Positions 10,935-21,052 of a DNA stretch of 64,000 nt are shown here, one piece after another. The notes beneath the pieces are model-generated. The model worked only from the letters and a program-made list of their open reading frames with translations. It was not told where the DNA came from and did no database searches. The DNA is from Lolium rigidum. Taxonomy: Eukaryota > Streptophyta > Magnoliopsida > Poales > Poaceae. The DNA is taken from NCBI RefSeq assembly GCF_022539505.1, contig NC_061512.1, positions 256,138,510 to 256,202,509 on the forward strand. Reading direction: 5' to 3'. The translations under genes were made by a program, and so were the position numbers. The number at the start of each line of letters is the position of its first letter. Position 1 is the first letter of the stretch.

Positions 10935-10939
10935 TCGGG

Positions 10940-12307
10940 TAACTCAGCTCTGCTCTCTGTCAAGTGGTGAAGGAAGAAATGGGGAGATACCTGCCCAAGA
11001 CCAAATTGCCGGGCTGCTACGACCGGCTGATAAGACTCATAACCAGGTTTGATGATCCTGTTTGAGGTGCTCATGCCAAGCTCGGAAGGAAGCAGGGACG
11101 GATCATGATGGAGTATAATTGCCGGGTGCTGGCGTCATCGGCAAAGCTGTCTAGCCTGAAGGAGACTGGATTTTCAAAATTTTCAGACTCTGTGTAAGGA
11201 AAGAAGAGAGGATTGTCCAGGCCTTGGTAGAAAATTCTGAACCACTCCAATGCTTCCTTAAGGGTCAGTTTACTACCTGTAAGACTATATAGAGCTTGGC
11301 CGTAGCTAGTGCACCGGATTGGCTTCCCGTTGGTATCTGGAAAAGTGCAAGTGGCCAAAGGTGGAAAGTTTGGGACATGGTTCTGGAAATACAGCTGAGC
11401 CCATAGCTGAATAAACTACAAGGGGCCTCCTGTTTTGACTGTTTTTTGGGAAAACAGTTTGACAGACATTAGTTGGAGATATCGATAGACCTCTCCTAGG
11501 AACAGTTTGCCGATGCCAAGCTGGGTACCTTTGGCAAGTTCATAGGCCAAGGAAAGGTAATTCTTGGTTGGAGCAAGTGAAGGGCCACAGAATATGAAGT
11601 GTTCCAACCAGAAATTCAGGAAGGCCGTGTGTTCTTTGTCTGTTACAGGGCCTTTGTTTTTCATGTGGCGTCGAAGATAAGCACCCCGGTTGTGCACTCT
11701 GTTTTGGAAGAGAGTGTGAAAGGGACCTTTGGCAGCATAAAAGCAGAGGGGCTTGGGGATGCAATGTCTAGACCAGTGATCATGGCCACATCTAGTAGAG
11801 TTGGTGTCATGGGGCCATGGCCAAACATGAAGCAGTTCAGAGCATCTGACCAAAAGTAGCCGATGGTTTTTAGAAGATTTTCATGTTTCTCAAGGGGAGA
11901 CAGTGATAAAGATAGAGCATCGGCTATTCCTGCGGTTTCCCATTTGGCATAATGCGTCTTGGATACTCTACTGTACCATGACACCCAATCTTCAGGAGGG
12001 CTAGGCCAGGCTCGTAAGCAGTCGGCCCAAGAGGTCAGATCTAAATTCTGGTTCACGAAAGGAATTCTATTGGCCTCGCATGAAATCAAATGGGCAGGAC
12101 TCTCGGTAGAACGAGGGCCAAGGCAGAGAGAATTTGGAAGAGAAGGATGCGGCAGCAGAATGTCTGACACCTAAAAATTTATGACGGAATGAGACATTAA
12201 TTCAGATGTTTGCTGTTAATTCTAACACTATGTTTGGATAGCGAGGGGTGGTTGAGGATTACCTTCAAGCCAGAGACCGTAGCGTTGGTATTGGATGATT
12301 CCGCCAT
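10940..12307 (-). pseudogene. 5' part of antisense plant-mobile-domain gene of gypsy A
   Basis: Exon 1 is 12307-12263 (15 codons from the ATG). An intron with GT at 12262 ends just before VSDILLPHPSL near 12178. Exon 2 carries the plant mobile domain (PF10536-like): ISCEANRIPF, WYSRVSKTHYAKWE, then the hallmark FMFGHGPMTPTLLDVAMITG, then FLNFWLEHFIFCGPSLAP and NPVSFRLDSFADDA. There is a one-base frameshift near 11685, a TAG stop near 11416 and another shift near 11090, before Y interrupts at 10940. Exon 1 and the first intron are matched base for base in layout by X (15907-16039). The gene is read against the retroelement. Its role, perhaps in chromatin or nucleic-acid processing, is unproven. 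Confidence 0.8.
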
Positions 12308-12679
12308 TGAATTCGCTGCGGAGTTGAATCTGCGCGATTGAGATCTGAGATTCGCGTGGCCGTAAGGTGGATCTGTTCGAGCGGCGATTTGGGGATCTGA
12401 GTTTACTCTTTCAGAAAAGGGCTGCAGGTTACCGTTTGAATAGACAACTGATTTGGCCTTACTCGCGTTTTATGGTAAAAGCCGATGCGCTGCCATCGGC
12501 TCTTTGCGCGTTGACTCGCTCTGACAATCGGCAAAATTAATATAAAAGGAAAATCGAAATAGAAACATTTTCTTCATTAATAAAGAGGGCTTTTACAGAA
12601 AAGAGCCGATTGCTCGGGAAAGGAAGAACAAAAGGAAGAGTCGATTACTACTACTAGTCCTATGCTAGTAGTCCCTAAT
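12308..12679. other. Gap between the two antisense genes of A
   Basis: Holds the leader and upstream region of the mobile-domain gene. It contains one GCCGAT/ATCGGC palindrome (12480-12501). On the minus strand a TATA-like TTTTATATTAATT lies near 12541, rather far (about 235 bp) from the ATG. No gene is seen. Confidence 0.5.
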
Positions 12680-13156
12680 CTAAGGGCCGTCGCTGCCCTC
12701 ATCGTCGCCGTCGGAGCTGCCGTCGGCGCTGCTGCCGGCGAGCTCCTCGTCACTGCTGCCGTAGCCCTCGGCAGGGGCTTCCTCCTCCTCGTCGTAGTCG
12801 TCGTCGTCGTCGTCCGACCCGGCGCGGAAGCGTTTCGCCGGCGGATACTCGTCGGAGGAGGTGTCATCCTCCTCTTCCTCCCCTTCGTCGGAGGAGGTGA
12901 AGCCATCCCAGGAGAAGCGGTCATCCTCGCTCTCCGCCTCCAGCTCCCCATCAACGAGGAATTGGAGGTTGTCTTCTCCGTCGGTCAAGGACTTGTCGTC
13001 CTCGGACCAGACGGAGGAATCATGGTCCTCCTTGTCCCACGTCGTTGGGGCGAGGACATCGTGTGCCACCAACGAGCCCCACTCCGGCGTCGGCTCGCGA
13101 GAGGAAGAGGATAGGGAAGAGAAACCCGAGGAGGCAGAGGAGGATGAGGAGTCCAT
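12680..13156 (-). CDS. Second antisense gene of gypsy A, acidic Ser/Asp protein
   Basis: Open frame of 158 codons from the ATG at 13156. The N-terminus is a Ser run (MDSSSSSASSGFSSLSSSSR). The middle has FTSSDEGEEEEDD, a basic patch (PPAKRFRAG), then DDDDDDYDEEEE, and the end is Ser/Asp/Gly-rich. No fold is recognised, and low-complexity acidic proteins of this sort are hard to classify. An AT-rich TATA candidate (TTTATTTAA on the minus strand, about 13230) lies about 75 bp upstream. It sits between the mobile-domain gene and the LTR and is absent from the equivalent place in X (15577-15906). The frame is undamaged, unlike its neighbours. Confidence 0.55.
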   Translation of the reverse strand: MDSSSSSASSGFSSLSSSSREPTPEWGSLVAHDVLAPTTWDKEDHDSSVWSEDDKSLTDGEDNLQFLVDGELEAESEDDRFSWDGFTSSDEGEEEEDDTSSDEYPPAKRFRAGSDDDDDDYDEEEEAPAEGYGSSDEELAGSSADGSSDGDDEGSDGP

Positions 13157-13413
13157 GGAGCGGAGGAGGGCTTTTCGATGGCTAGTACGGAGCAAGGGGA
13201 TGAACTAGCGAACTGCTTGACGCGGTTAAATAAAGGGGATATAGTGGAGATTTAATGCTGCAGCAATTTCCGAGGACGTGGTGCCAAAACTGTCAAATCA
13301 TGCAGGGAAGTTGAGAAGGCAAGGCATCATGATGAAAGGATAGTGCGACGGTTCTGCTCTGCCACGACGTGACCCTACGAAGAAAAACAGAGTGGTTTTG
13401 GAATTATCATTAC

Positions 13414-13430
13414 CAAAACCAGGGGGCATG
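13414..13430 (+). promoter_or_regulatory. Polypurine tract of gypsy A
   Basis: AAAACCAGGGGGCATG stands immediately before the 3' LTR start TGTTATCACC. The mirrored tract is found beside the X LTR at 15560-15576. It would prime plus-strand DNA synthesis. Confidence 0.7.
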
Positions 13431-14384
13431 TGTTATCACCAGATTTTAACCAAGTCCGGAGATGGGCCACGATTGAAGATAGGCTTAGAGGACATACGTA
13501 TGAAGTGTCTATGAATCGGCCTTGTACGAGAGTTTGGGCTAGATTGCCCGTGTATCTGTAAATTATGGTAGATTACGAATTAAGAGATAGAGTTTAGCTC
13601 GTACACGGTTAGGTTTATTCCTGAATTAGAAAGTCCATGGACTATAAATATGTACCTAGGGTTATTGAGAAAGGAGGACGATCACGTTCACAACAAACCA
13701 ATCTAGGCGCATCGCCACCCCTTGTTTCGAGGGTTTCTCCCGGGTAAGCAACATGCTGCGCTCTTGCGATCTAGGCGAGTATCGGTTTATTCGTTACCGG
13801 TGTTGCTCGTGCTGAAGCCTTTTTGATGGCGAGCAACACCCTTATCGTAGATGTTTTGGAGCTAACGTCGATGCTTTTATGTTATGCTTGTTTAGCTATG
13901 CTACCCCTCAACATCTAGCTGCCCTTACACCTATCTTGGGTGTAAGGGCAGCATCTTGCTTAATCTCTAGTTAGTAGATCCGATCTGTTATAGTTGTTCC
14001 TTGTTCTACAAGGATTAGTTTGATATCTGCATGGTTAGGCCTTGCAAACGGGTTGAACAATCCGGTAGTGCGTAAGGTGTGGTTTGCTGATCCTAGAAGG
14101 GATTGTTCCGGGAACCAACTTCATGTCGGTTTTTAGGCCTCGTTTAGGACTAGTTTTCTATCATCTTTCGTATCCGCTAGGCTCAACTACGCGTAGGACG
14201 TTCCGGTTATGCGGTGAAAACCCTGGACTGTCGTAGATTGGTTTAGCTTTGTATTGATAAAGCAGGATCCCCATGTCATCGTAAATCCAACATGGACCAT
14301 GGGGCAATCGGCTCCTCGAGCCGATCCACAGAACAACTTAAGAGCCGATCGGGGCTCGTATTTAATGTTTACGTGTTTGCCATG
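13431..14384 (+). repeat. 3' LTR of gypsy A, first part
   Basis: Starts TGTTATCACC and is cut at 14384 by X. It resumes at 20856-21052 and ends GGTAGGCAACA. The rebuilt length is about 1151 bp, close to the 1175 bp of the related X LTRs. It contains a TATA box (CTATAAATATG near 13640). Confidence 0.88.
13918..13952 (+). repeat. Perfect 14-bp hairpin in the A LTR
   Basis: GCTGCCCTTACACC and its exact complement flank a 7-base loop. It lies downstream of the LTR TATA box, so it would be in the transcript leader. Confidence 0.8.
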
Positions 14385-15559
14385 TGTTGACTGCCAAAAC
14401 CCACCGGCGGGCAGCGGCCTTGTCAACACTGTAGAGCCGGGGGGAGCCTAGAGCTGCGGCTGGCTGAGACCCCTCCGAGCGACGGCCCGCAATGCTCTTC
14501 TGGTCACACGCGGCGTTGCGAAGTGCAGGGCGTGCCACCTGACCTATACCCGGTCGGGAAGGTGATGAGATTGCCTCGCTTAGTTTCTGCGGGGCATACA
14601 TGTAAACGTTAAATACGAGCCTCGATCGGCTCTCGGGTTATCTCGTGAATCGGCTCAAAGAGCCGATCCACCCATGATCCGTACGGGGTGTACGAATACT
14701 TGGTGGTCCTGCTTGATCAAGATGAAGCTAATGAGATCTACGACGATTTAGGGTTTTCACCACATAATCGGATCATCCTACTCCGAGGTTGGGCCGGATG
14801 GCCACGCACGGTGCTCGTAAGCCGATCCTAAACAAGGCCGAGAAAACCAACATGAAGTTGATCCTAGGAACATCCCGTTTAGGACTTGCGAACGCCACCC
14901 TACGTGCCACGGGATCCTCCCCCTTTGTAAGGCCAAACTATTGCGAGATATTAAACTAATCCTTGTAGAACAAGGAGCAATCGTAACGGATCGGATCTAC
15001 TAAATAATGATCAAGCGGGGTGCCGCCCCCACACCCGGGATAGGCGTGAGGACGGCTAGATATGCAAGGGTTGCACTACGTAAGCATGCTTAAACGAAGA
15101 ACAATGCTAACCCTAACACATCTAATGATAACTACGTTGCTCGCCATCAAAAGCGCTTCGATGCGAGCAACGCATGAACAACGTGGGGCTTGTGCTGCCT
15201 AGATCGCAAGATGCGATCTAGGCAGCATGTCGCTACCCGATAGAAACCCTCGAGACGAAGGAGTTGGCGATGCGCCGAGATTGGTTTGTTTTGGGGTTGA
15301 ACGTGAGTTGTTGTTTATTCCATAAACCCTAGGTACATATTTATAGTCCGGGGGACTTTCTAATGTGGACGTGCACTAAACCGTGCACGAGTAAGATTCT
15401 ATCTCTAAACTAAAACACGATCTAATATGTTACAGATACACGGGCCATTAAGCCCAACTTGGTATAAAAGGCCGATCTACGTATTCCTCCATATATATAC
15501 ATCTTCAAACCATCTTGATCGCGGCCCACCTCTGACTCGGTTAAATTCCGGTGATAACA
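14385..15559 (-). repeat. 3' LTR of gypsy X
   Basis: Read on the minus strand it starts TGTTATCACCGG and ends GGCAGTCAACA. A minus-strand TATA box (CTATAAATATG) lies near 15335. By eye it differs from the other X LTR at about 14 places, more than half of them one-base indels in short runs. Confidence 0.92.
15193..15227 (-). repeat. 16-bp hairpin in the X LTR
   Basis: TGCTGCCTAGATCGCA and its exact complement flank a 3-base loop. The other X LTR has the same hairpin at 20485-20513 with 13 paired bases, because one extra T breaks the outer stem. Confidence 0.85.
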
Positions 15560-15576
15560 CATGCCCCCCTGGTTTT
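15560..15576 (-). promoter_or_regulatory. Polypurine tract of gypsy X
   Basis: On the minus strand AAAACCAGGGGGGCATG ends exactly at the LTR, matching the tract of element A. Confidence 0.7.
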
Positions 15577-15906
15577 GGAAATACTATTTCCAAAATCATC
15601 ATGTTTTTCTCTCGTCGGGCCGTGTCGTGGCATCACCGTTGCAATGCCTCTTGTCTCTTCTTTCAATACTGAAGAAGCGTTCCCAGCCAAGCTGTTACGC
15701 CGATAGTCGAAATCGGACGACCTCCTTTTCGGTCTCTCTCATAAGCACACCGGGCAACGTTGAGCTAGCCATCCTCCAAACGGTAACTCGCGACCTCCAT
15801 CCGCAAAAACAGAGTCGGATCCCCAAATCGCCGCTCGAGCGGTTCCAATCCAACACCCCCTTCACAGATCTCGACCGCGCGGCTTCCAACCCCTTCAACA
15901 CATCCC
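15577..15906. other. Leader region of the X antisense gene
   Basis: No gene seen. In element A this position holds the acidic antisense gene, which is missing here. Sequence just before the ATG at 15907 is C-rich and resembles a plant leader. Confidence 0.5.
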
Positions 15907-18900
15907 ATGGCGGAATCAGCTAACACTGACACCACGGTCGCCGGACTGAAGGTAATCCTCAATCTTCCCTCGCCGTTTGACTTTGACACGGGATTAATAC
16001 CAACGCCTAAATTAATGCCTCGTTCTGCCACTAATTTAGGTTTCAGACATTCTTCTGCCACATCCTTCTCTCGCAAATTCGATGTGCCTCGGTCCTCGTT
16101 CTTCGAGAGCCACGCTCTCGTTAATCTCATGTGAGGCTAACGAGAATCCCCTTTGTGAGCCAAAACCTAGATCTGACTTCTGGGCCGGCCGCTGCGAGCA
16201 CGGCCCAATCCCCACGAAGGTTGGGTGGCATGGTACAGTAGGGTATCAAAATCCCACTATGCCACTTGGGAAACTATAGGAATAGCCGATGCTCTGTCAT
16301 TATCGCTGTCTCCTCTTGAGAAGAATGAGAACATCTTGAAAACCATCGGCTATTTTTGGTCCGACGCATCTGAACTGTTTCATGTTTGGTCATGGCCCTA
16401 TGACTCCGACCCTGCTGGACGTGGCCATGATCACAGGGCTAGACATTGCGTCTCCCAGTCCTTCTGCATTCAAGCTCCCAAAGGTCCCTTTCACTCTCTC
16501 CTCTAAAAAAGAGTGTACCAGGTGGGGTGCTTATCTCAATCGTTATATGAAAACCAAAGGCTCGAGTAACGAGAGGGAGCACACAGCCTTCTTGAACTTC
16601 TGGTTGGAGCACTTCATATTCTGTGGTCCGTCACTTGCTCCTACCAAGAATTACCTCTCCCTAGCCTATGAACTCGCCAAAGGCACCCAACTTGGTCTAG
16701 GCAAGTTATTCCTTGGAGAGATTTATCGATCCCTTCAGCCGATGTCCGTCAAACTGTTCACCCGCAAGACGATTAAAGCGGCGGTCCACTGGTGGTTCAT
16801 TCAACCGTGGGCCCAACTATATTTTCAAAGCCAAATCCCAGACTTCCCATCGCTGACTAAGCGCACCTTTCCGGATGAAAATGGCAAGGAAATTCGATGC
16901 ACCGGCTACGGCCAAGCCTCGTATGGTCTCCCGGGTAGCGAGATTGATCCCCGAAGAAGCGACGGGGTGGTTTAAGATTTTCTACCAAGGTTTAGACAAC
17001 CCCCTGTTCCACCCTTATACCGAATCGGCAAATTTTGAAAACCCCGTCTCTTTCCGATTGGACGACTTTGCCGATGACGCCGGCACACCGCACTTGTACT
17101 CCCTCATGATTCGTCCTTGCTTTCTCCCTGTTGGCATGAGCACCTCAAACCGGATCATCAAGCCAGGTTATGAGTCTTATCAACCGAGTAGTAGCGGCTC
17201 GGCAGCTTGGTCTTGGACAGGTGCCTCCACACTTCTTCCTTCATCATCGACGGCAAGTAGAGCTGAGCTGCACGACATCCTCACCGCCCAAAGGTGTTAT
17301 ACCTTCTTTGATGCTCTGGTCATACCAATTCCCCATGACCTCCAATTCTCCTCCACCACCGACGGTTTCGAAACTTGGTGGTCCATGTGGAAAACCCATG
17401 TCTTCAGGAAGGCACTAGGACCGCAACTGAAGGAGCTTGACGCCGAATATGATCCCCCTGCCGACCAGGTACCGTCACTTAAGTATTTCTTGTAAGCGCC
17501 TCCACGGTGATTGTCCGTGAATTGACTTTCTTCTCTTGGCGGCAACAAGATGGCCCAGCTCCTACACAAGCCGACGGCTCCCCTTTCGTCTTTCTTCCTC
17601 CGGCACCGGTGGTTCTCTTCGCGCGAGTTCGCCCCCACGAAGAAAGTTATAATGCGGGTCAGCCGATTTCACCGAAATCGGCTTCCAAGAGCAAAGCGTC
17701 TTCGGGGCTCGTTGCCCCCGAGCCTCGACTCCGGCGAGGACGGTGGTGAGGAAGGTAGCGGTCGGGAAAACCCCGAAGCGTAAAGCTCCGGCCCGGAAAG
17801 CTTGCGTGTAAGTTGGTTTAGACCCTGCGGGCGCTTGTCCGTATTTCTTCCCAAAGAATTTGTTCATACCGCACTTGCATCCTTTCCTACGAGGCCCTCG
17901 TTGATGGATCCTCCGGTGGAGCCGAAGAAACCAGCCGGGGAGAATCGAGCTCGGGTGATTCCGAGAGGTCCACTACCGGAGTCGGACGGCTTCGCCGCGC
18001 GCGGCTCCCAAGAAAAGGTCGATCACCGAAACTCCTACTCCTCGAGGCCCCGACCAGGTCAGGGTTACGTACGAAGCATCGCTGCGTTAAGAGGGTTCGC
18101 AAGAACCCACCAACCTCTCCATCAAGCCAGGAGATCTCGAATGTAATTATCTTTGTGGTCGTGCTCTCGTGTTGCCCCATTATCACCTGGATCGGCTAAT
18201 CCCTTCCTTTTGTAGGTCGCCGAAACTTCTAGCGGGAATGTTGAGGAGGTACAGAGGCCGTCTGCTACCCTGGATCTAGCTGCCCCGACGCCCGCGGCTG
18301 TACGAGCGGGTGATCCAACCGAGTCCCCAGAAAAGCCGATCGTTACTGCGCCGGCTGCTCCTTCCCCCTTGGGAGAGGTATGTTTTTCCCTTTTGGCTCT
18401 GTCAGCTCCTTGCCACCTGCTAAACTCACTGTGTTTGCCTTGCCAGGGTTGTGATCTCTCGAGCTTGCTTGCGTTCGATCCAGCATCCATCGATCCCACC
18501 CCTTCCAAGGCAAGTGGGGAGCCAGACATCAGCACGGTCCGTGGCCAGCTCCAGCGCCTCAAGGACTTGCTCTCTACCTCTATTGATGCTCGATTGAGAA
18601 TTCCGAAGAGGTCAAGGGTATCTTCGCGGATATCCATTCTCATCTCCCTATGCCCCTGCAAGTGAAGCTTTGGCCCGCCGTCACCTCAGTCGGTCTTCAA
18701 GTCACGGATTCAATCCGCTCGCCAAAGGATTACTCTTCGCCACTCCCAACTTCCGCTGAGAGCCGATATTGCCGAGAAGTGTCGACGGCTCAATGAGAAA
18801 AAGGCTGCTCTGGACGCCAAGACGGATACTTCTGCCACCCGTGCCGAACTCGAAACCTTGCACAAGGAGTTGGAGGACCTCGAAGAGAGGGTAAAGGTGA

Positions 18901-19117
18901 CCAAACAGCTCATCCAAGATAAGGAGGCCCTTGTCGCCCGCTCTGAAGAAGAAGCAAAAGATCTCACAGCCGATCTGAAGGCCGATGCGGCTGAAATCCG
19001 TTCCTCGAGCAATCAGCTGGTGACGGGCAAAGACGCGAGATGATGAAGCTGAGATTAGCTGAGGCGGAACGCATCCGTGTTGATGCTATTATCGCCCTCG
19101 GCGTGTTTCTCCAGTAG
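15907..19117 (+). pseudogene. Antisense plant-mobile-domain gene of gypsy X
   Basis: Exon 1 is 15907-15951 (ATG, 15 codons), the intron is 15952-16039 (GT-AG, 88 bp) and exon 2 starts VSDILLPHPSL. The mobile domain contains FGHGPMTPTLLDVAMITG (about 16385), FLNFWLEHFIFCGPSLAP (about 16590), FYQGLDNPLFHPYTES (about 16990) and FETWWSMWKTH (about 17370). Ser/Pro/Lys-rich exons follow (about 17550-18380), then helical C-terminal exons (18450-18660, 18700-19117) with a coiled coil (KELEDLEERVKVTKQLI) and the end GVFLQ. Frame changes near 16190, 16370, 16930 and 18590 disable it unless some are sequence errors. It is the best-preserved long gene in X and the whole internal region is built around it. 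Function is unknown. Confidence 0.8.
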
Positions 19118-19394
19118 GGCTTTTATAGACAAATGATTCTGCTTCTCGGTAGGGCCTTGATATGTTGATCGCTACGCTTGCAACGTTTTGCTTCTCTCCT
19201 TCTTGTTTTTTTTTTTTTATTAGCCGATTTTCCACCGGCTATCGTTTACCATCTGTCCGGCGTGGTGACCGTATGCCTCCCTCGAGCCGAATCTGTCTGG
19301 TAACTACAGATATCGGCTCTGCGTTACGCCCAGGCGGCTGTGCTTGCGAGTCAGCCCCGTTGGGACTCGTGTAGTCGACGTGGCTGCTTGTCCG

Positions 19395-19613
19395 TTAGAT
19401 CGCCGCTTGACCCAAGCAACCATGTGGTGAACATAACCTCGGTCGGCTCGTCGGAAATGCGGGGCACCGGGCTCCGTCGGGAGGACGAGTAATGCGTCCG
19501 CATCGGCCGAAGTCATCGCTATCGGCCTTCCTTTGATTGTTTGTTTCGCGCATCAGCCGAGCAACGTAGTTACCCGGCAGATCCTCGTAGGCGACTGGCG
19601 TGCCGTCCGCCAT
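19395..19613 (-). pseudogene. Gag N-terminal stub of gypsy X
   Basis: The first ATG after the primer-binding site opens MADGTPVAYEDLPGNYVARL and about 20 more gag-like residues, then loses resemblance. Only about 40 codons of gag remain. The region 19118-19394 between it and the antisense gene end has no gene and contains a T-run (about 19207-19218) and GCCGAT motifs. Confidence 0.55.
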
Positions 19614-19651
19614 CTCAGATGTAGATGGCGATGTGGTTGATGTAGACGATT

Positions 19652-19669
19652 GTCCCACCGGGCGTGCCA
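19652..19669 (-). promoter_or_regulatory. Primer-binding site of gypsy X
   Basis: TGGCACGCCCGGTGGGAC on the minus strand, 5 bases inside the 5' LTR end at 19675. The tRNA is not assigned. Confidence 0.75.
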
Positions 19670-19674
19670 GAATG

Positions 19675-20850
19675 TGTTGACTGCCAAAACCCACCGGCGG
19701 GCAGCGGCCTTGTCAACACTGTAGAGCCGGGGGAGCCTAGAGCTGCGGCTGGCTGAGACCCCTCCGAGCGACGGCCCGCAATGCTCTTCCGGTCACACGC
19801 GGCGTTGCGAAGTGCAAGGGCGTGCCACCGACCTATACCTGGTCGGGAAGGTGATGAGATTGCCTCGCTTAGTTTCTGCCGGGGCATACATGTAAACGTT
19901 AAATACGAGCCTCGATCGGCTCTCGGGTTATCCTGTGAATCGGCTCAAAGAGCCGATCCACCCATGATCCGTACGGGGTGTACGAATACTTGGTGGTCCT
20001 GCTTGATCAAGATGAAGCTAATGAGATCTACGACGATTTAGGGTTTTCACCACATAATCGGATCATCCTACTCCGAGGTTGGGCCGGATGGCCACGCACG
20101 GTGCTCGTAAGCCGATCCTAAACAAGGCCGGAAAACCAACATGAAGTTGATCCTAGGAACATCCCGTTTAGGACTTGCGAACGCCACCCTACGTGCCACA
20201 GGATCCTCCCCCTTTGTAAGGCCAAACTATTGCGAGATATTAAACTAATCCTTGTAGAACAAGGAGCAATCGTAACGGATCAGATCTACTAAATAATGAT
20301 CAAGCGGGGTGCCGCCCCACACCCGGGATAGGCGTGAGGACGGCTAGATATGCAAGGGTTGCACTACGTAAGCATGCTTAAACGAAGAACAATGCTAACC
20401 CTAACACATCTAATGATAACTACGTTGCTCGCCATCAAAAGCGCTTCGATACGAGCAACGCATGAACAACGTGGGGCTTGTGCTTGCCTAGATCGCAAGA
20501 TGCGATCTAGGCAGCATGTCGCTTACCCGATAGAAACCCTCGAGACGAAGGAGTTGGCGATGCGCCGAGATTGGTTTGTTTTTGGGGTTGAACGTGAGTT
20601 GTTGTTTATTCCATAAACCCTAGGTACATATTTATAGTCCGGGGGACTTTCTAATGTGGACGTGCACTAAACCGTGCACGAGTAAGATTCTATCTCTAAA
20701 CTAAAACACGATCTAATATGTTACAGATACACGGGCCATTAAGCCCAACTTGGTATAAAAGGCCGATCTACGTATTCCTCCATATATATACATCTTCAAA
20801 CCATCTTGATCGCGGCCCACCTCTGACTCGGTTAAATTCCGGTGATAACA
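19675..20850 (-). repeat. 5' LTR of gypsy X
   Basis: Second copy of the LTR at 14385-15559, one base longer. The target duplication ccatg follows at 20851-20855. Confidence 0.92.
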
Positions 20851-20855
20851 CCATG

Positions 20856-21052
20856 CAAGAAACTGATCGAAGCAATCCATCACCTTCCTGACCAGGTATA
20901 GGTCAGGTGGCACGCCCTCGCAACCGCCAGGACGTGCGCCAGAGGCATTGCGGGCCGTTACCCGATGGACCAGGATCCACCAGCAGTCCTGGGAGCCTCC
21001 CGGCTCTACGTGTTGCCCGTCGCTGCTCGCCGGTGGGTTTTGGTAGGCAACA
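20856..21052 (+). repeat. 3' LTR of gypsy A, last part
   Basis: Continues the A LTR after the X insertion. It aligns with the inner end of the X LTR (GACCAGGTATAGGTC, GCATTGCGGGCCGT, CCGGTGGGTTTTGG) and ends GGTAGGCAACA. Confidence 0.85.

Larger units (their letters stand above)
3664..10939 (+). mobile_element. Gypsy element Y, complete with TSD
   Basis: LTR retrotransposon at 3669-10934 flanked by the perfect duplication tcggg (3664-3668 and 10935-10939). LTRs are 3669-4055 and 10550-10934, about 386 bp and roughly 98% alike by eye; they start TG (CG in the 3' copy) and end CA. A primer-binding site (TTGGCGCCGTCTGTGGG) directly follows the 5' LTR. Inside are a gag N-terminal stub, the start of another LTR (Z) ending in an assembly gap, and a long antisense gene with its own promoter. 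No reverse transcriptase or integrase is visible, though the gap could hide some. It interrupts the antisense gene of element A. Confidence 0.93.
14380..20855 (-). mobile_element. Gypsy element X, complete with TSD
   Basis: Element at 14385-20850 with the perfect duplication ccatg (14380-14384 and 20851-20855), inserted in the A LTR in inverse orientation. LTRs are 14385-15559 and 19675-20850. The primer-binding site is at 19652-19669 (minus strand TGGCACGCCCGGTGGGAC), 5 bases from the 5' LTR. The internal 4.1 kb holds only a gag N-terminal stub and the antisense mobile-domain gene; protease, reverse transcriptase and integrase are all absent. It is a relative of A by LTR and antisense gene similarity. 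Confidence 0.93.
1..21052 (+). mobile_element. Gypsy element A, 5' truncated by window, nested
   Basis: Ty3/gypsy LTR retrotransposon of the kind that carries antisense genes between pol and the 3' LTR (Tat-like, by inference). In order it holds a gag end and aspartic protease (2-1183), a collapsed pol remnant (to about 1650), an antisense plant-mobile-domain gene (12307 to 1794), a second antisense acidic gene (13156 to 12680), a polypurine tract (13414-13430) and a 3' LTR (13431-14384 continued at 20856-21052). Gypsy Y (3669-10934) and gypsy X (14385-20850) sit inside it, each with a perfect 5-bp duplication. The 5' LTR lies outside the window, so its own target duplication cannot be checked; the 5 bases after the 3' LTR are accgg. 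It is inserted in a Harbinger ORF1 remnant. Confidence 0.85.

Noticed and set aside
12662..13208. Open frames on the plus strand opposite the acidic gene (Leu/Val-rich and Ser-rich)
   Set aside because: They are reverse-strand shadows of a low-complexity Glu/Asp/Ser sequence and have no domain.
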